From contig NZ_ANBB01000070.1 in NCBI RefSeq assembly GCF_000341105.1, forward strand, positions 1-48,245: 48,245 nt of DNA, given 5' to 3'. The first letter of the stretch is position 1. Each line of letters opens with the position of its first letter. Under the pieces are notes generated by a model. It ran no database searches, was not told the DNA's origin, and saw only the letters and a list, made by a program, of their open reading frames with translations. The DNA is from Nocardiopsis potens DSM 45234 (GTDB lineage: Bacteria > Actinomycetota > Actinomycetes > Streptosporangiales > Streptosporangiaceae). Shown here one piece after another: positions 25,358 to 35,183 of this stretch. The position numbers and the translations under genes were made by a program.

Positions 25358-26605
25358 TCAGCGGGGTGCCGGGCGCGGGCGCACCGCGCCGGCCAGGGCG
25401 GCCGCGAGCAGCCCGGCGGCGGCCACCGTCCACAGCGCCGCGCCCAGCGAGGCGGCGTCCGCGATCGCGCCGATCATCGGCGGGAAGGCCAGGAACCCGA
25501 CCCGGCCCAGCCAGCCGACGACGGCCACACCGTCCCCGCTGCGCACCCCGGGGACGGCGCCCGCGGCGGCCAGGGTGAGCGGGAACAGCGTCGCCACCCC
25601 CAGGCCCAGCAGGCCGAACCCGGCGATCCCCGCGGCCTGGGAGGGCACCAGCACGGCCACCGCCACCCCCGCCGCGGAGACCAGCGCGCCGGCGCGCACC
25701 ACCGCCGCCGCGCCGAACCGGTCGGTGAGCCGGTCGCCGGTCAGCCGCCCCACCGTCATCATCGCCTGGCAGGCCACGAACGGCATGCCCGCCAGGAACG
25801 CCGCCGCGCCCAGCTCGGTGCGCATGTACACCGCGCCCCAGGAGGCGGCGGAGTCCTCGATCGCGCCGGCCGCCATGAGCAGCAGGCTGAGCGCGAGCAG
25901 CAGCGGCGCGGCCCCGCGCAGCGCCCCGGCGGCGCTCCGCAGCCGGCCGGCCGCCCCGGCGGGCCGCCCCTCCGGGGCCTCCCCGGGTGCCTCCGGCTCC
26001 GCCCCGCCGCCCTCCTCCGGCAGCAGGTTCCGGCCGGCCCAGGCCAGGGCGGCGAGCAGTACCAGCGACGCCGCCGCCAGGTGCACCGGGAGCGGCAGGC
26101 CGGTCCCGGCCGCCGCCGACCCGGCCAGGCCGCCGCAGACCGCGGCCACGCTCCACACCGCGTGGAAGGTGTTGATGATGGTCCGCCCGTACCGCTGCTG
26201 CACCCGCAGGCCGTGGGTGTTCATCGCCGCGTCCATCCAGGCGTCGCCGCACCCGATCGCGAACAGCGCCAGGGCCAGCGCCCACCAGCCGGGGGCGAAC
26301 GCGACCAGCGGCAGCACCAGGGCGACGAGCACCCCCGCCGCCACCGAGGCCCGGCCGCTGCCCCAGCGGGCGATGAGCGGCCCGGCGAGCATCCCGGTGA
26401 GCAGCGCGCCGAACGGCAGCGCCGCGATCGCGGCGCCCAGCTCCGTGTTGGACAGGCCGAGCCCGCTCTTGAGCGCGGGCAGCCACGGCACCACGTTGGT
26501 GTAGGCGAACCCGTTGACCGCGAACAGCACCGCGACCGCGGCGCGCGCCCGCACCGCCGTCCGGTCCGGGGGAGTGGTCCGCTGCAGCCGTCGCTCCGAT
26601 GCCAT
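25358..26605 (-). CDS. MFS transporter
   Basis: The 415-residue protein has 12 hydrophobic segments, a central cytoplasmic loop rich in Glu/Pro/Ala (about 190-215), and MFS features such as ARWGSGRASVAAG after TM2 and GDRLTDRFGAAAVVRAG in the second half. It resembles the sugar/fucose-permease-like or drug-efflux MFS proteins of Actinobacteria; the substrate cannot be read from sequence. ATG 26605 (MASERRLQ) was chosen because GGAGG lies just upstream, although the spacing of about 4-5 nt is short; an upstream in-frame ATG exists. A long inverted repeat sits 29 bp upstream of the start. Confidence 0.85.
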   Translation of the reverse strand: MASERRLQRTTPPDRTAVRARAAVAVLFAVNGFAYTNVVPWLPALKSGLGLSNTELGAAIAALPFGALLTGMLAGPLIARWGSGRASVAAGVLVALVLPLVAFAPGWWALALALFAIGCGDAWMDAAMNTHGLRVQQRYGRTIINTFHAVWSVAAVCGGLAGSAAAGTGLPLPVHLAAASLVLLAALAWAGRNLLPEEGGGAEPEAPGEAPEGRPAGAAGRLRSAAGALRGAAPLLLALSLLLMAAGAIEDSAASWGAVYMRTELGAAAFLAGMPFVACQAMMTVGRLTGDRLTDRFGAAAVVRAGALVSAAGVAVAVLVPSQAAGIAGFGLLGLGVATLFPLTLAAAGAVPGVRSGDGVAVVGWLGRVGFLAFPPMIGAIADAASLGAALWTVAAAGLLAAALAGAVRPRPAPR

Positions 26606-26633
26606 CGGGCCTCCGTGTTCTCTCGGATCCCGG

Positions 26634-26687
26634 CCCTGGTCGGGCACGGGCTGTCACTCCGACGTCACTTCCCGTGCCCGACCGGGG
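26634..26687. promoter_or_regulatory. Long inverted repeat between MFS and GNAT genes
   Basis: Bases 26634-26650 pair with 26671-26687 (17 bp, one G-T wobble) around a 20-nt loop that carries two GTCACT copies. It lies in the divergent region, 29 bp from the MFS start. It may be an operator for the MFS gene or a leader hairpin in its mRNA. Confidence 0.45.
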
Positions 26688-26721
26688 TTGCGCCCGGAGG
26701 GGCGGGCGATCTACATATGAT
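26688..26721 (+). promoter_or_regulatory. Candidate promoter of the GNAT gene
   Basis: TTGCGC (26688-26693) is 18 nt from TACATA (26712-26717); an overlapping TATGAT (26716-26721) is an even better -10 but lacks a spaced -35. This is the only AT-rich spot in the region. It implies a 5' leader of about 200 nt before ATG 26931. Confidence 0.35.
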
Positions 26722-26930
26722 CTTCCGGCCCGCGCCGCCGAGCGGAGCGGCGGCCGGTGCGTCCCTGTCCGTTCCGACCCCTCCCGTCCGACCGCGCGGA
26801 GGCCCCGGCCGCCCCCGGCGGCCTTGCGCCGACGCTACCTGCCGAGCCCACCGGGCGACCCGCCGGACCCCCGCCGGGATCAACCGATCCCCGGCGGACG
26901 ACGACCCCTCGACGACCGGAGCCCCGACAG

Positions 26931-27500
26931 ATGATCGAGCTGAGCGCGCTGCGTGAGAAACCGACCCTGACGGGCGATCGGGTGCGGCTGGTACCGCTCT
27001 CCGAAGAGCACGCCGACGACTTCTACGCTTCCGCCAACGACGAGGAGATCCGCAGGCTGACCGGGACGCACCGGGTCTTCGGCTACGAGGAGGTCCGGGA
27101 GTGGTGCGCCGGCCGGGCCGCGCGGCCGGACCGGCTGGACCTGGCGATCCTGTCCCGCCCCGACGACAGGTTCGTGGGCGAGCTCGCGCTGCTCGACGTC
27201 GACCCGGAGAACGAGAGCGCGGCCTACCGGATCGCCCTGTCCGCCCTGGAGTTCACCGGGCAGGGCATCGGCAAGGAGGCCACCCGGCTGCTGCTGCGCT
27301 ACGCCTTCGAAGAGGTCGGCCTGCACCGGGTCTGGCTGGAGGTCTACTCCTTCAACATGCGCGCCATCGCGGTCTACCGCTCCTGCGGCTTCGCGGTGGA
27401 GGGGCGGCTGCGCGACGCCCTGCTCTGGGAGGGGCGCAGGCACGACGCCCTGGTGATGGGCGTCCTGGCGCGGGACTTCCGCAAGGCCGACGGGGGCTGA
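26931..27500 (+). CDS. GNAT-family N-acetyltransferase (RimJ/RimL type)
   Basis: The 189-residue protein has the acetyl-CoA-binding fold of the RimJ/RimL group: RVRLVPLSEEHADDFY at the start, the Q/RxxGxG/A-like loop FTGQGIGKEATRLLLRYAFEEVGLHRVWLEV and NMRAIAVYRSCGFAVEGRLRDAL near the end. Such proteins acetylate protein N-termini or small amines; the substrate here is unknown. ATG 26931 has GGAG 9 nt upstream. It stands alone and is divergent from the MFS gene. Confidence 0.88.
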   Translation: MIELSALREKPTLTGDRVRLVPLSEEHADDFYASANDEEIRRLTGTHRVFGYEEVREWCAGRAARPDRLDLAILSRPDDRFVGELALLDVDPENESAAYRIALSALEFTGQGIGKEATRLLLRYAFEEVGLHRVWLEVYSFNMRAIAVYRSCGFAVEGRLRDALLWEGRRHDALVMGVLARDFRKADGG

Positions 27501-27647
27501 GCGGAACCGGTCGCGCCGATTCCCCGCCCCGCCGATGTTGCGCGGAGCCGCGCAGCGGGTATCCCGTTGGCACTTTCTCAACCGCACACGCGAGGGGGAG
27601 CGGCGCCCGGCCCGCCGGTTCGGCGGCGGGGCGGACGCCGGGACGCC

Positions 27648-28952
27648 ATGAGCCCAGTACCCGTATCGCTGCCGTTCGCCGACCGCGCCGAGGCCGGGCG
27701 CGGGCTGGCCGAGCGGGTCCGCCCGTTCGCCGTCACCGACCCGGTCGTGCTGGCCCTGCCGCGCGGCGGGGTCCCGGTCGGCGCGGAGCTCGCCCGCCGC
27801 CTCGGCGTCCCGCTCGACGTCCTCCTGGTCCGCAAGATCGGCATGCCCGGGCACCCCGAGTACGGGGTCGGCGCGATCGCCGAGGACGGCCACGCCTGCC
27901 TGGACCACGCGGCGCTGGCCCGGCACCACCTCTCCCCGGAGGCCCTGGCCCCGGTGATCGAGGACGAGCGCGAGGAGCTCCGCCGCCGGCTCCGGGTCTA
28001 CCGGGGCGGCCGGTCCGGCCCGGTGCTGACCGGCCGGGACGTCATCGTGGTGGACGACGGCGCGGCCACCGGCGGCACCGCGCGGGCGGCGCTGCGGATG
28101 GTGCGCCGGCGCCGCCCGGCGCGGCTGGTGCTGGCCGTCCCGGTGGCCTCCCCGTCGGCGCTGCAGGCGCTGCGGGCCGAGGCGGACGAGACGGTGGTGC
28201 TCAGCGCCCCGGAGAACTTCCAGGCGGTCGGCGAGTGGTACCGGCACTTCGACCAGCTCACCGACGCCGAGGTGACCGCCCTGCTGGCGGAGGCGGTGAC
28301 CCCGGGGGAGGCGGACACCGGGTGGACGGTGCACATCGAGTCCGGCGGGGTCCGGCTCGACGGCGACCTGGTCGCCCCGGAGGACCCGGAGAAGGTGCGC
28401 GGCGCCGCGGTGCTCGGCCTGGGGCACGAGCGGCACGCCGCCCAGCAGCGGGCGGTGGCCGCGGCGATGCGCGACGCGGGGTTCGCCACCCTGCTGCTGG
28501 ACCTGGTCACCCCGCAGGAGTGGGAGGAGTCCCAGGGCGCGCCGGAGATCGGCCCCGGGGAGCTGGGGGCCCGGCTCGCCGAGGGGGTGCGCTGGCTGCG
28601 GAGCTCCACCGACCTGGCCGGCCCCCGGGTGGCGCTGTTCGGGGCGGGGGCCGCGGCCCCGGCCGCGCTGGCCGCCGCGGCCGCGATCCCGGCGGACGTC
28701 GGGGCGGTGGCGGTGCTGGGCGGCCGGATCGACATGGCCGAGGAGTACCTGCCCGGGGTGCGGGCGCCGACCCTGGTGCTGGTGCCCGGGGAGGACTCCT
28801 TCATCCGTGAGCTGACCGAGTGGGCCGTGGGCCGGATGCCGGTCCCCGCGGAGCTGCGCGTGGTCCCCGGGGCGGAGGGGCTGCTGCCCGGCGGGGAGGA
28901 GGGCCGCGCCGTGGGCGGGGCCGTCGCCGAGTGGTTCGCCCGGTACCTGTGA
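27648..28952 (+). CDS. Phosphoribosyltransferase fused to an inactive-looking alpha/beta hydrolase domain
   Basis: The 434-residue protein has two parts. The N-terminal type I phosphoribosyltransferase domain (about 1-215) shows the PRPP loop VIVVDDGAATGGTARAAL and an upstream LALPRGGVPVGAELARRL. The C-terminal part (about 225-434) is a dienelactone-hydrolase-like fold (GAAVLGLGHERHAAQQRAVA, FATLLLDLVTPQE). The hydrolase nucleophile elbow, usually GASTGA, reads GAGAAA here, and the usual catalytic His position (PGATH) reads PGAEG, so hydrolase activity is doubtful. ATG 27648 (MSPVPVSLPF) fits the family; there is no strong ribosome binding site. The fusion is known in bacteria; its substrate is not established. 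A strong terminator follows. Confidence 0.85.
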   Translation: MSPVPVSLPFADRAEAGRGLAERVRPFAVTDPVVLALPRGGVPVGAELARRLGVPLDVLLVRKIGMPGHPEYGVGAIAEDGHACLDHAALARHHLSPEALAPVIEDEREELRRRLRVYRGGRSGPVLTGRDVIVVDDGAATGGTARAALRMVRRRRPARLVLAVPVASPSALQALRAEADETVVLSAPENFQAVGEWYRHFDQLTDAEVTALLAEAVTPGEADTGWTVHIESGGVRLDGDLVAPEDPEKVRGAAVLGLGHERHAAQQRAVAAAMRDAGFATLLLDLVTPQEWEESQGAPEIGPGELGARLAEGVRWLRSSTDLAGPRVALFGAGAAAPAALAAAAAIPADVGAVAVLGGRIDMAEEYLPGVRAPTLVLVPGEDSFIRELTEWAVGRMPVPAELRVVPGAEGLLPGGEEGRAVGGAVAEWFARYL

Positions 28953-28981
28953 GGAGGCCGGCCCGCGGCCGGTACGGACAA

Positions 28982-29021
28982 CCCGAGGCGCCCTCGACGT
29001 ACAACGTCGGGGCGCCTCGGG
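28982..29021. terminator. Terminator between the phosphoribosyltransferase and WhiB genes
   Basis: An 18-bp stem with one bulged T (28982-29000 with 29004-29021) and a 3-nt loop lies between the two convergent genes. Confidence 0.8.
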
Positions 29022-29105
29022 TAACGCGGGTCATTCCGTTGTGTGCGGCCGGGACCACCAGGGAGCAGCTCGGCTTCCTCGGGGAGGGGCGGGCGGCCGG
29101 GGCGA

Positions 29106-29408
29106 TCAGGCCGCGGCGTTGGCGCGGCGCATCCGGCGCCGGCGCTCGGACGCGCGCTCGTCCTCGTTCAGGCCGCCCCAGGTGCCGTATTTCTCGGGAC
29201 GCGAGATCGCGTAGTCGAGACATTCGGTGCGCACCGGGCACTGGGCGCAGATCTCCTTGGCCTTGCGCTCGCGGATCTCCCGCTCCGGCTGGCGCTCGCC
29301 GTCCGGACCGAAGAAGAGCACGAGGTCCTCGCCCCGGCAGCCGGCGGCATCCTGCCACCCCCAGCTCGGGCGGGGGCGCAGCGCGGCCTGCCGACGTACC
29401 TGAGACAT
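29106..29408 (-). CDS. WhiB-family iron-sulfur transcriptional regulator
   Basis: The 100-residue protein has the four cluster cysteines Cys24, Cys54, Cys57 and Cys63 (CxxCxxxxxC), the GTWGG turn at 75-79 and a basic C-terminus (ERRRRMRRANAAA) for DNA contact. WhiB proteins bind a 4Fe-4S cluster and work with the housekeeping sigma factor in development and redox or stress control. By eye the segment CRGEDLVLFFGPDGER is closest to the WhiD/WhiB3 branch, but the subclass is not certain. ATG 29408 has GAGGTGG 8 nt upstream. A 17-bp palindrome lies 32 nt upstream of the start. Confidence 0.93.
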   Translation of the reverse strand: MSQVRRQAALRPRPSWGWQDAAGCRGEDLVLFFGPDGERQPEREIRERKAKEICAQCPVRTECLDYAISRPEKYGTWGGLNEDERASERRRRMRRANAAA

Positions 29409-29439
29409 GGTTGAACCACCTCTGTCGAATCGCTAGTAA

Positions 29440-29456
29440 GCTGTGCTCAGCACAGC
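29440..29456. promoter_or_regulatory. 17-bp palindrome upstream of whiB-like gene
   Basis: GCTGTGCT-C-AGCACAGC is a perfect 8-1-8 palindrome centred about 40 nt upstream of the start codon. A TTGCTG hexamer overlaps its far edge and TAGCGA lies 17 nt downstream, so it probably overlaps the promoter and could be an operator. Confidence 0.45.
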
Positions 29457-29971
29457 AAGGGTCAGACGAAAAACTTGCGGTCAAGGTCGTGCGGCGCGAG
29501 CGACCCCGCATGCCTGGAACGGCATGCCCTGATTCTGTGTTCCCTGTGTGGTGGAGACCACGAAAGGCGCAGATCCGCCGATTCTCGGCGAGGCGCTCAC
29601 GCGAGCGGCCGGGGAGGTCTTGGCGCTCTCCCTGCGAGCCGGTACGTAATCATGCCATCCCCTTTCCCGTTCGTGCACGGGGGCCGGGGAAATTCATCGC
29701 GGAACCGTTACCGAAGGACCGGGGTGGTCGCGGCCGGGGCCGCGGCCCGCTCCGGATCGGCTCCGGAACGCGAGATCCGGCCTGGCGAGCCGGATGTGGA
29801 ACATCGTATGGGGAATTTCGGTCCCTGCCTAGGGGTGACCCCTGATGTACGGGTCACATTCCGGTCTAGACCAGGTGGGGCCGGCACCGCGCCCCCGGCC
29901 GGCCCGCGCCGCCGGCCCGACCCGGACTTCCAGGTCCGGGCCGGCCCTCTCGGGGAGGCCCCGGCCGCGGG
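29457..29971. other. Intergenic region, no gene supported
   Basis: About 515 bp between the whiB-like upstream palindrome and the stop of the metallo-hydrolase gene. It is less GC-rich than its surroundings in the first 200 bp and holds no frame with family features. A distal whiB promoter may lie here. Confidence 0.4.
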
Positions 29972-30619
29972 CTAGAGGCCGCGGCCCTCGCCGGGGGCGA
30001 GGCGGGTGTAGCGGACGTCCGGGACCAGCAGGCCGAACATCCGGGCCAGCACGCCCAGGCCGTCCGCGCTGAGCAGACCGTCGTGGATCGCCACCGCCTC
30101 CCGCGGCGCCGCCGCGCGCAGGTAGTCGACCACCTCGGACAGCTTGGACCAGGGGGCGTGCACCGGGACCAGCAGGGTGGCGACCGGGTCCTCCGGAACG
30201 GTGAGCGCGTCGCCCGGGTGGAAGAGCGCGCCGCCGGGCGCCTCGATCCGGAAGCCGACATTGGTGATGACCGGAATGTCGGGATGAATCACCGCATGTC
30301 GCTCGCCGTACACGTGCACGTCCAGGCCGGCCATGGCGGTGGTGTCGCCGTGCGCGACCTCGTGCACCCGCAGGCCGGGCTCGGCCTCGCGGAGCCGGGC
30401 CGCGATGCCGGCGTGGGTGAAGACCTCCAGGTCCGGCCGGGCCCGCCGGGCCGCGCGGATCCGGTCCAGGTCGAAGTGGTCGGGGTGCTCGTGGGTGATC
30501 GCGATGGCGTCCGCGCCGACCGCGGCGTCCGGTTCGCTGAACCCGCCCGGGTCGATGACCAGGGTGCCGCCGCCGTGCTCCAGCCGCACGCACGAGTGGC
30601 CCCGCTTCTCCAACCGCAT
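29972..30619 (-). CDS. MBL-fold metallo-hydrolase (UlaG-like)
   Basis: The 215-residue protein starts with a typical MBL strand set (MRLEKRGHSCVRLEHGGGTL, IDPGG) and has the metal motif HEHPDHFD (His43, His45, Asp47, His48). A further metal His lies in GERHAVIH, and FHPGDAL supplies the bridging Asp. It belongs to the compact UlaG/YtkL-like group that hydrolyses phosphoester or lactone bonds; the substrate is unknown. ATG 30619 was chosen over a longer frame because GGGGGAGG precedes it by 6 nt and the fold begins at once. Confidence 0.9.
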   Translation of the reverse strand: MRLEKRGHSCVRLEHGGGTLVIDPGGFSEPDAAVGADAIAITHEHPDHFDLDRIRAARRARPDLEVFTHAGIAARLREAEPGLRVHEVAHGDTTAMAGLDVHVYGERHAVIHPDIPVITNVGFRIEAPGGALFHPGDALTVPEDPVATLLVPVHAPWSKLSEVVDYLRAAAPREAVAIHDGLLSADGLGVLARMFGLLVPDVRYTRLAPGEGRGL

Positions 30620-30730
30620 GTGTCGCCTCCCCCTGCCGGCGGGGCGCGCCGTCCGGGCACCGCGCCTTTCCGCCGGACCGTTCTCCGCCCCGACCCTACC
30701 GCCCGCCCCGCCTGGGGATCCGGCACCGCT

Positions 30731-30821
30731 CCGTGCTTTCGGAGGGCGCTTCCCCGTGCTTTCGGAAGACGCCGCTCCGCGCTTTCGGAAGGCACCGCCC
30801 GTGCTCGCGGAGGTCGCCTTC
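30731..30821. repeat. Four 23-bp tandem repeats
   Basis: Units start at 30731, 30754, 30777 and 30799 and share CCGTGCTTTCGGAAGGCGCC with substitutions (periods 23, 23 and 22). They lie in the divergent intergenic region between the metallo-hydrolase (start 30619) and yccF (start 31051). The rest of this 431-bp region shows no gene. Confidence 0.7.
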
Positions 30822-31050
30822 CGCGGTTCCCCGCGCGGCCGCGGGGGAGAGTCCCTGATGAATCCGGGAGCATCGGAGGGGCGGACGGGGAGGGGGGCCG
30901 TCCGGTGGCCCCTAGGGGAAGCGGATCGGGGGCCGGCCAGGGGAGCGGCGAGGGAACGCCCCCGCCGCATCCGGCGTCGTACGGTTCGACGCGGTCGGGC
31001 GGAGGGCCGCCGCGCACTTCGGAAGACATTGAGAGAGTAGGAACGGGAAC

Positions 31051-31458
31051 ATGGCGCTGCTGAGGTTCGTCCTCAATGTGATCTGGCTGGTGGTGGCCGG
31101 CTTCTGGCTGGCCGTCGGCTATGTCGTGGCCGGCCTGATCTGCTGCGTGCTGATCGTGACCATCCCCTTCGGGGTGGCTTCCTTCCGGATGGCGAACTAC
31201 GCTCTGTGGCCGTTCGGACGGACGATCGCCAAGCAGCCCGGTGCGGGAGCGCCCAGCACGATCGGGAACGTCATCTGGCTCATCGTGGCCGGCTGGTGGC
31301 TGGCGCTCGGCCACATCGCCACCGCGATCGGCCTGGCGGTGACCATCATCGGCATCCCGATGGCGTGGGCCTCGCTGAAGATGATCCCGGTCGCGCTGGC
31401 GCCGTTCGGCAATGAGATCGTGGCCAGCGACCGGGCGCGGGACCCCTGGAAGTTCTGA
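31051..31458 (+). CDS. YccF domain membrane protein
   Basis: The 135-residue protein contains two copies of the YccF repeat: NVIWLVVAGFWLAVGYVVAG with TIPFGVASFRMANYALWPFGR, and NVIWLIVAGWWLALGHIATA with IGIPMAWASLKMIPVALAPFG. Each has two membrane segments. The function of the family is not established; members are inner-membrane proteins. ATG 31051 follows GGAACGGGAAC. It is followed after 60 nt by the AI-2E family gene and may share its transcript. Confidence 0.9.
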   Translation: MALLRFVLNVIWLVVAGFWLAVGYVVAGLICCVLIVTIPFGVASFRMANYALWPFGRTIAKQPGAGAPSTIGNVIWLIVAGWWLALGHIATAIGLAVTIIGIPMAWASLKMIPVALAPFGNEIVASDRARDPWKF

Positions 31459-31518
31459 CCCGGTGCCCGGTTCCGCCGGGCGCCCGGACCGGAGGCAGAT
31501 GAGCAGCGAAGGGACGAT

Positions 31519-32838
31519 GTGCGGATGAGATGGCCGGGCGATTGGGCGTTCTTCCGGAGGCGCCGGGCGGCGATCGGCGGTGCGGACGGGCCGACCGAGC
31601 CCGCGGTGGCCGAGCCGCCGAAGCCGGAGCCCCCCGAGGAGGACGACCTGCTCCGGCGGATCAGCGAGGCCGCCTGGCGGATGCTGATCATCGGCGTCGT
31701 CGTCGCCCTGCTGCTGTGGGGCCTGGCCTACCTCAGCGTGATCAGCGTCCCGGTCATCCTCGCGGTGTTCCTCACCGCGCTGCTCATGCCGCCGACCAAC
31801 CGGCTGCGCCGCAAGGGCCTGGGGCGCGGCCTGTCCACCACCATCACCTGTGTGGGCTCGCTCATCCTGCTCGGCGGGGTGGTGACGCTGATCGTGCAGC
31901 CGGCGGTCTCCGGGTTCAGCGGCCTGGTGGACAGCGTCGACCAGGCGCTGGACAGCATCACCGACATCGCGACCGCCCTCGGCCTCCAGCCGGAGCTGGT
32001 CAACCAGATCGTGGGCGCCGCCGACCAGGAGCTCACCGAGCTGCTCGCGGACAACCGGGAGCAGCTGATGACCGGGGTGTGGACCGCGGGCACCGCGGTG
32101 CTGGAGGTCCTGCTCGGCCTGGTGCTGATCCTCGTCCTCACGGTGTACTTCGTGCACTCCGGGGACAAGCTGGTGGAGTGGCTGCGCGGGCTGGTCCCGG
32201 CCGCCTCGCGCCGCCCGCTTCAGGCCGCCGGCGACCTGGCCTACGGGGTGATGGGCCGCTACGTGCGGGGCGTGGCCACGGTCGGCTTCATCGACGCGGT
32301 GGGCATCGGCATCCCGCTGTTCTTCATCATCGACCCCGGGCTGGCCGTGCCGCTGATCGTGCTGACCTTCATCGGCGCCTTCCTGCCGATCGTCGGCGCG
32401 TTCGCCACCGGCCTGCTGGCCGCGGTGGTCGCCTTCGTCTCCGAGGGCCCGCTGGCCATGCTGCTGGTCATCGCCGCGGTGCTCATCGTGCAGCAGCTGG
32501 AGAGCCACGTCTTCGCGCCGCGCGTCTACGGCCGGGCACTGGACCTGCCCGCCGCGGTGGTGCTGGTCGCGATCAGCGCCGGCGGCATCATCGGCGGCAT
32601 CGCCGGCATGTTCCTCGCCACTCCGGTGGCCGCGGTGCTCGCCGCGCTCCTGCGTGACCGCCCGTTCTCCCGGGAGGAGCCGGCCGGGGAGGAGCCCGAG
32701 GCCGCGGCGGGTGCCGGGGAAGCATCGGCGGCCCCCGCGCGTTCCAAGGGCGGCGGGAACGGGTCGGCGGCCGCCGAGCGCCCCGCCGCCGAAACCGGTC
32801 CGGGGCCGCGGGCCGCGGAGAAAACAGGGGTCGAGTGA
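31519..32838 (+). CDS. AI-2E family transporter (UPF0118)
   Basis: The 439-residue protein has a charged N-terminus, eight or so hydrophobic segments and the family blocks RRKGLGRGLSTTITC, the extracytoplasmic loop (about 130-185) and GAFLPIVGAFATGLLAAVVAF with QQLESHVFAPRVYGRALDLPAAVVL near the C-terminus. Family members export autoinducer-2 or act as Na+/H+ or other antiporters; the cargo here is unknown. The tail after residue 380 is disordered and Ala/Gly/Glu-rich. GTG 31519 has GAAGGG 5 nt upstream; ATG 31525 two codons later is an equal alternative. Confidence 0.9.
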   Translation: MRMRWPGDWAFFRRRRAAIGGADGPTEPAVAEPPKPEPPEEDDLLRRISEAAWRMLIIGVVVALLLWGLAYLSVISVPVILAVFLTALLMPPTNRLRRKGLGRGLSTTITCVGSLILLGGVVTLIVQPAVSGFSGLVDSVDQALDSITDIATALGLQPELVNQIVGAADQELTELLADNREQLMTGVWTAGTAVLEVLLGLVLILVLTVYFVHSGDKLVEWLRGLVPAASRRPLQAAGDLAYGVMGRYVRGVATVGFIDAVGIGIPLFFIIDPGLAVPLIVLTFIGAFLPIVGAFATGLLAAVVAFVSEGPLAMLLVIAAVLIVQQLESHVFAPRVYGRALDLPAAVVLVAISAGGIIGGIAGMFLATPVAAVLAALLRDRPFSREEPAGEEPEAAAGAGEASAAPARSKGGGNGSAAAERPAAETGPGPRAAEKTGVE

Positions 32839-32996
32839 GAGGGCCATCGGATACCCTTTCCGGGTGCACCTGATCCCCGGATGACGGCCTCGCCCGCCCC
32901 TGCCCCCGACCCCTGCCGAGGGGCCGGGCCGGTTCGCGAGCGCTGCCCGGCGCGGCCCCCCGCACACGCCTTCCACCGCAGAAAGATGCCTGCCCC

Positions 32997-34595
<1,599 letters not shown>

Positions 34596-34596
34596 C

Positions 34597-34629
34597 CCGG
34601 ACGGGGCCCGGACGGGGCCCGGACGGGGC
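34597..34629 (+). repeat. Three copies of an 11-bp repeat after the ABC-F gene
   Basis: CCGGACGGGGC occurs three times with an 11-bp period directly after the ABC-F stop codon (34593-34595). The remaining 230 bp to the HTH gene hold TTGACT at about 34674-34679, a possible -35 element with a weak -10, and no gene. Confidence 0.55.
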
Positions 34630-34859
34630 GGTGCCGGCGCGCGGCCGGTTCCCGCCCCGTCGGCGCGTCTCCGTTGACTCGGCCGGGTAAAACGGGTCAA
34701 GTTTTGTGCTGTCCGCAACAGGTGAACCGGTCCCGGTACGACCCGCTCCAGGTGCCGGAGGGTAGCCAGTGACGATCTCATGGCTGATCATGGGCTTTCG
34801 ATACCGCCCCGATCCGGGCGGTCCCGTGCAGGCGGCACTGAACCCACCAGGAGGAAGTC

Positions 34860-35066
34860 GTGGCCGAGACGCTGAGAAAGGGCACCAGAGTGACGGGAAC
34901 CGAGCGTTCCGAGCTGGCTACGGAACTCAAGAGGCGCTATGACGGCGGCGAGAGCATCCGCTCGCTGGCCGCGGCCACCGGCCGCTCCTACGGTTTCGTG
35001 CACCGGCTGCTCACCGAGGCCGGGGTGACCCTGCGCGGCCGCGGCGGAGCCACCCGCCGCACCTGA
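34860..35066 (+). CDS. Small helix-turn-helix protein
   Basis: The 68-residue protein is basic and holds one helix-turn-helix (LATELKRRYDGGESIRSLAAATGRSYGFVHRLLTEAG, about 19-56), followed by an Arg-rich tail. It resembles the resolvase-type HTH used by many small actinobacterial DNA-binding proteins. No target is known. GTG 34860 has AGGAGGAA 3-9 nt upstream. The order ABC-F, small HTH, enoyl-CoA hydratase recurs in Actinobacteria as far as I recall, which supports it as a real gene. Confidence 0.85.
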   Translation: MAETLRKGTRVTGTERSELATELKRRYDGGESIRSLAAATGRSYGFVHRLLTEAGVTLRGRGGATRRT

Positions 35067-35183
35067 GCCGGGGCTACCCCCCGGTAACAACGGGGTTCGG
35101 CGGCGCGGCTACGGTGTCCACCATCGGATACGACGACGGGTCGCGCCCGGGTTCCCGGGGCGGCCGCGGAACCGGAGGTGGGC

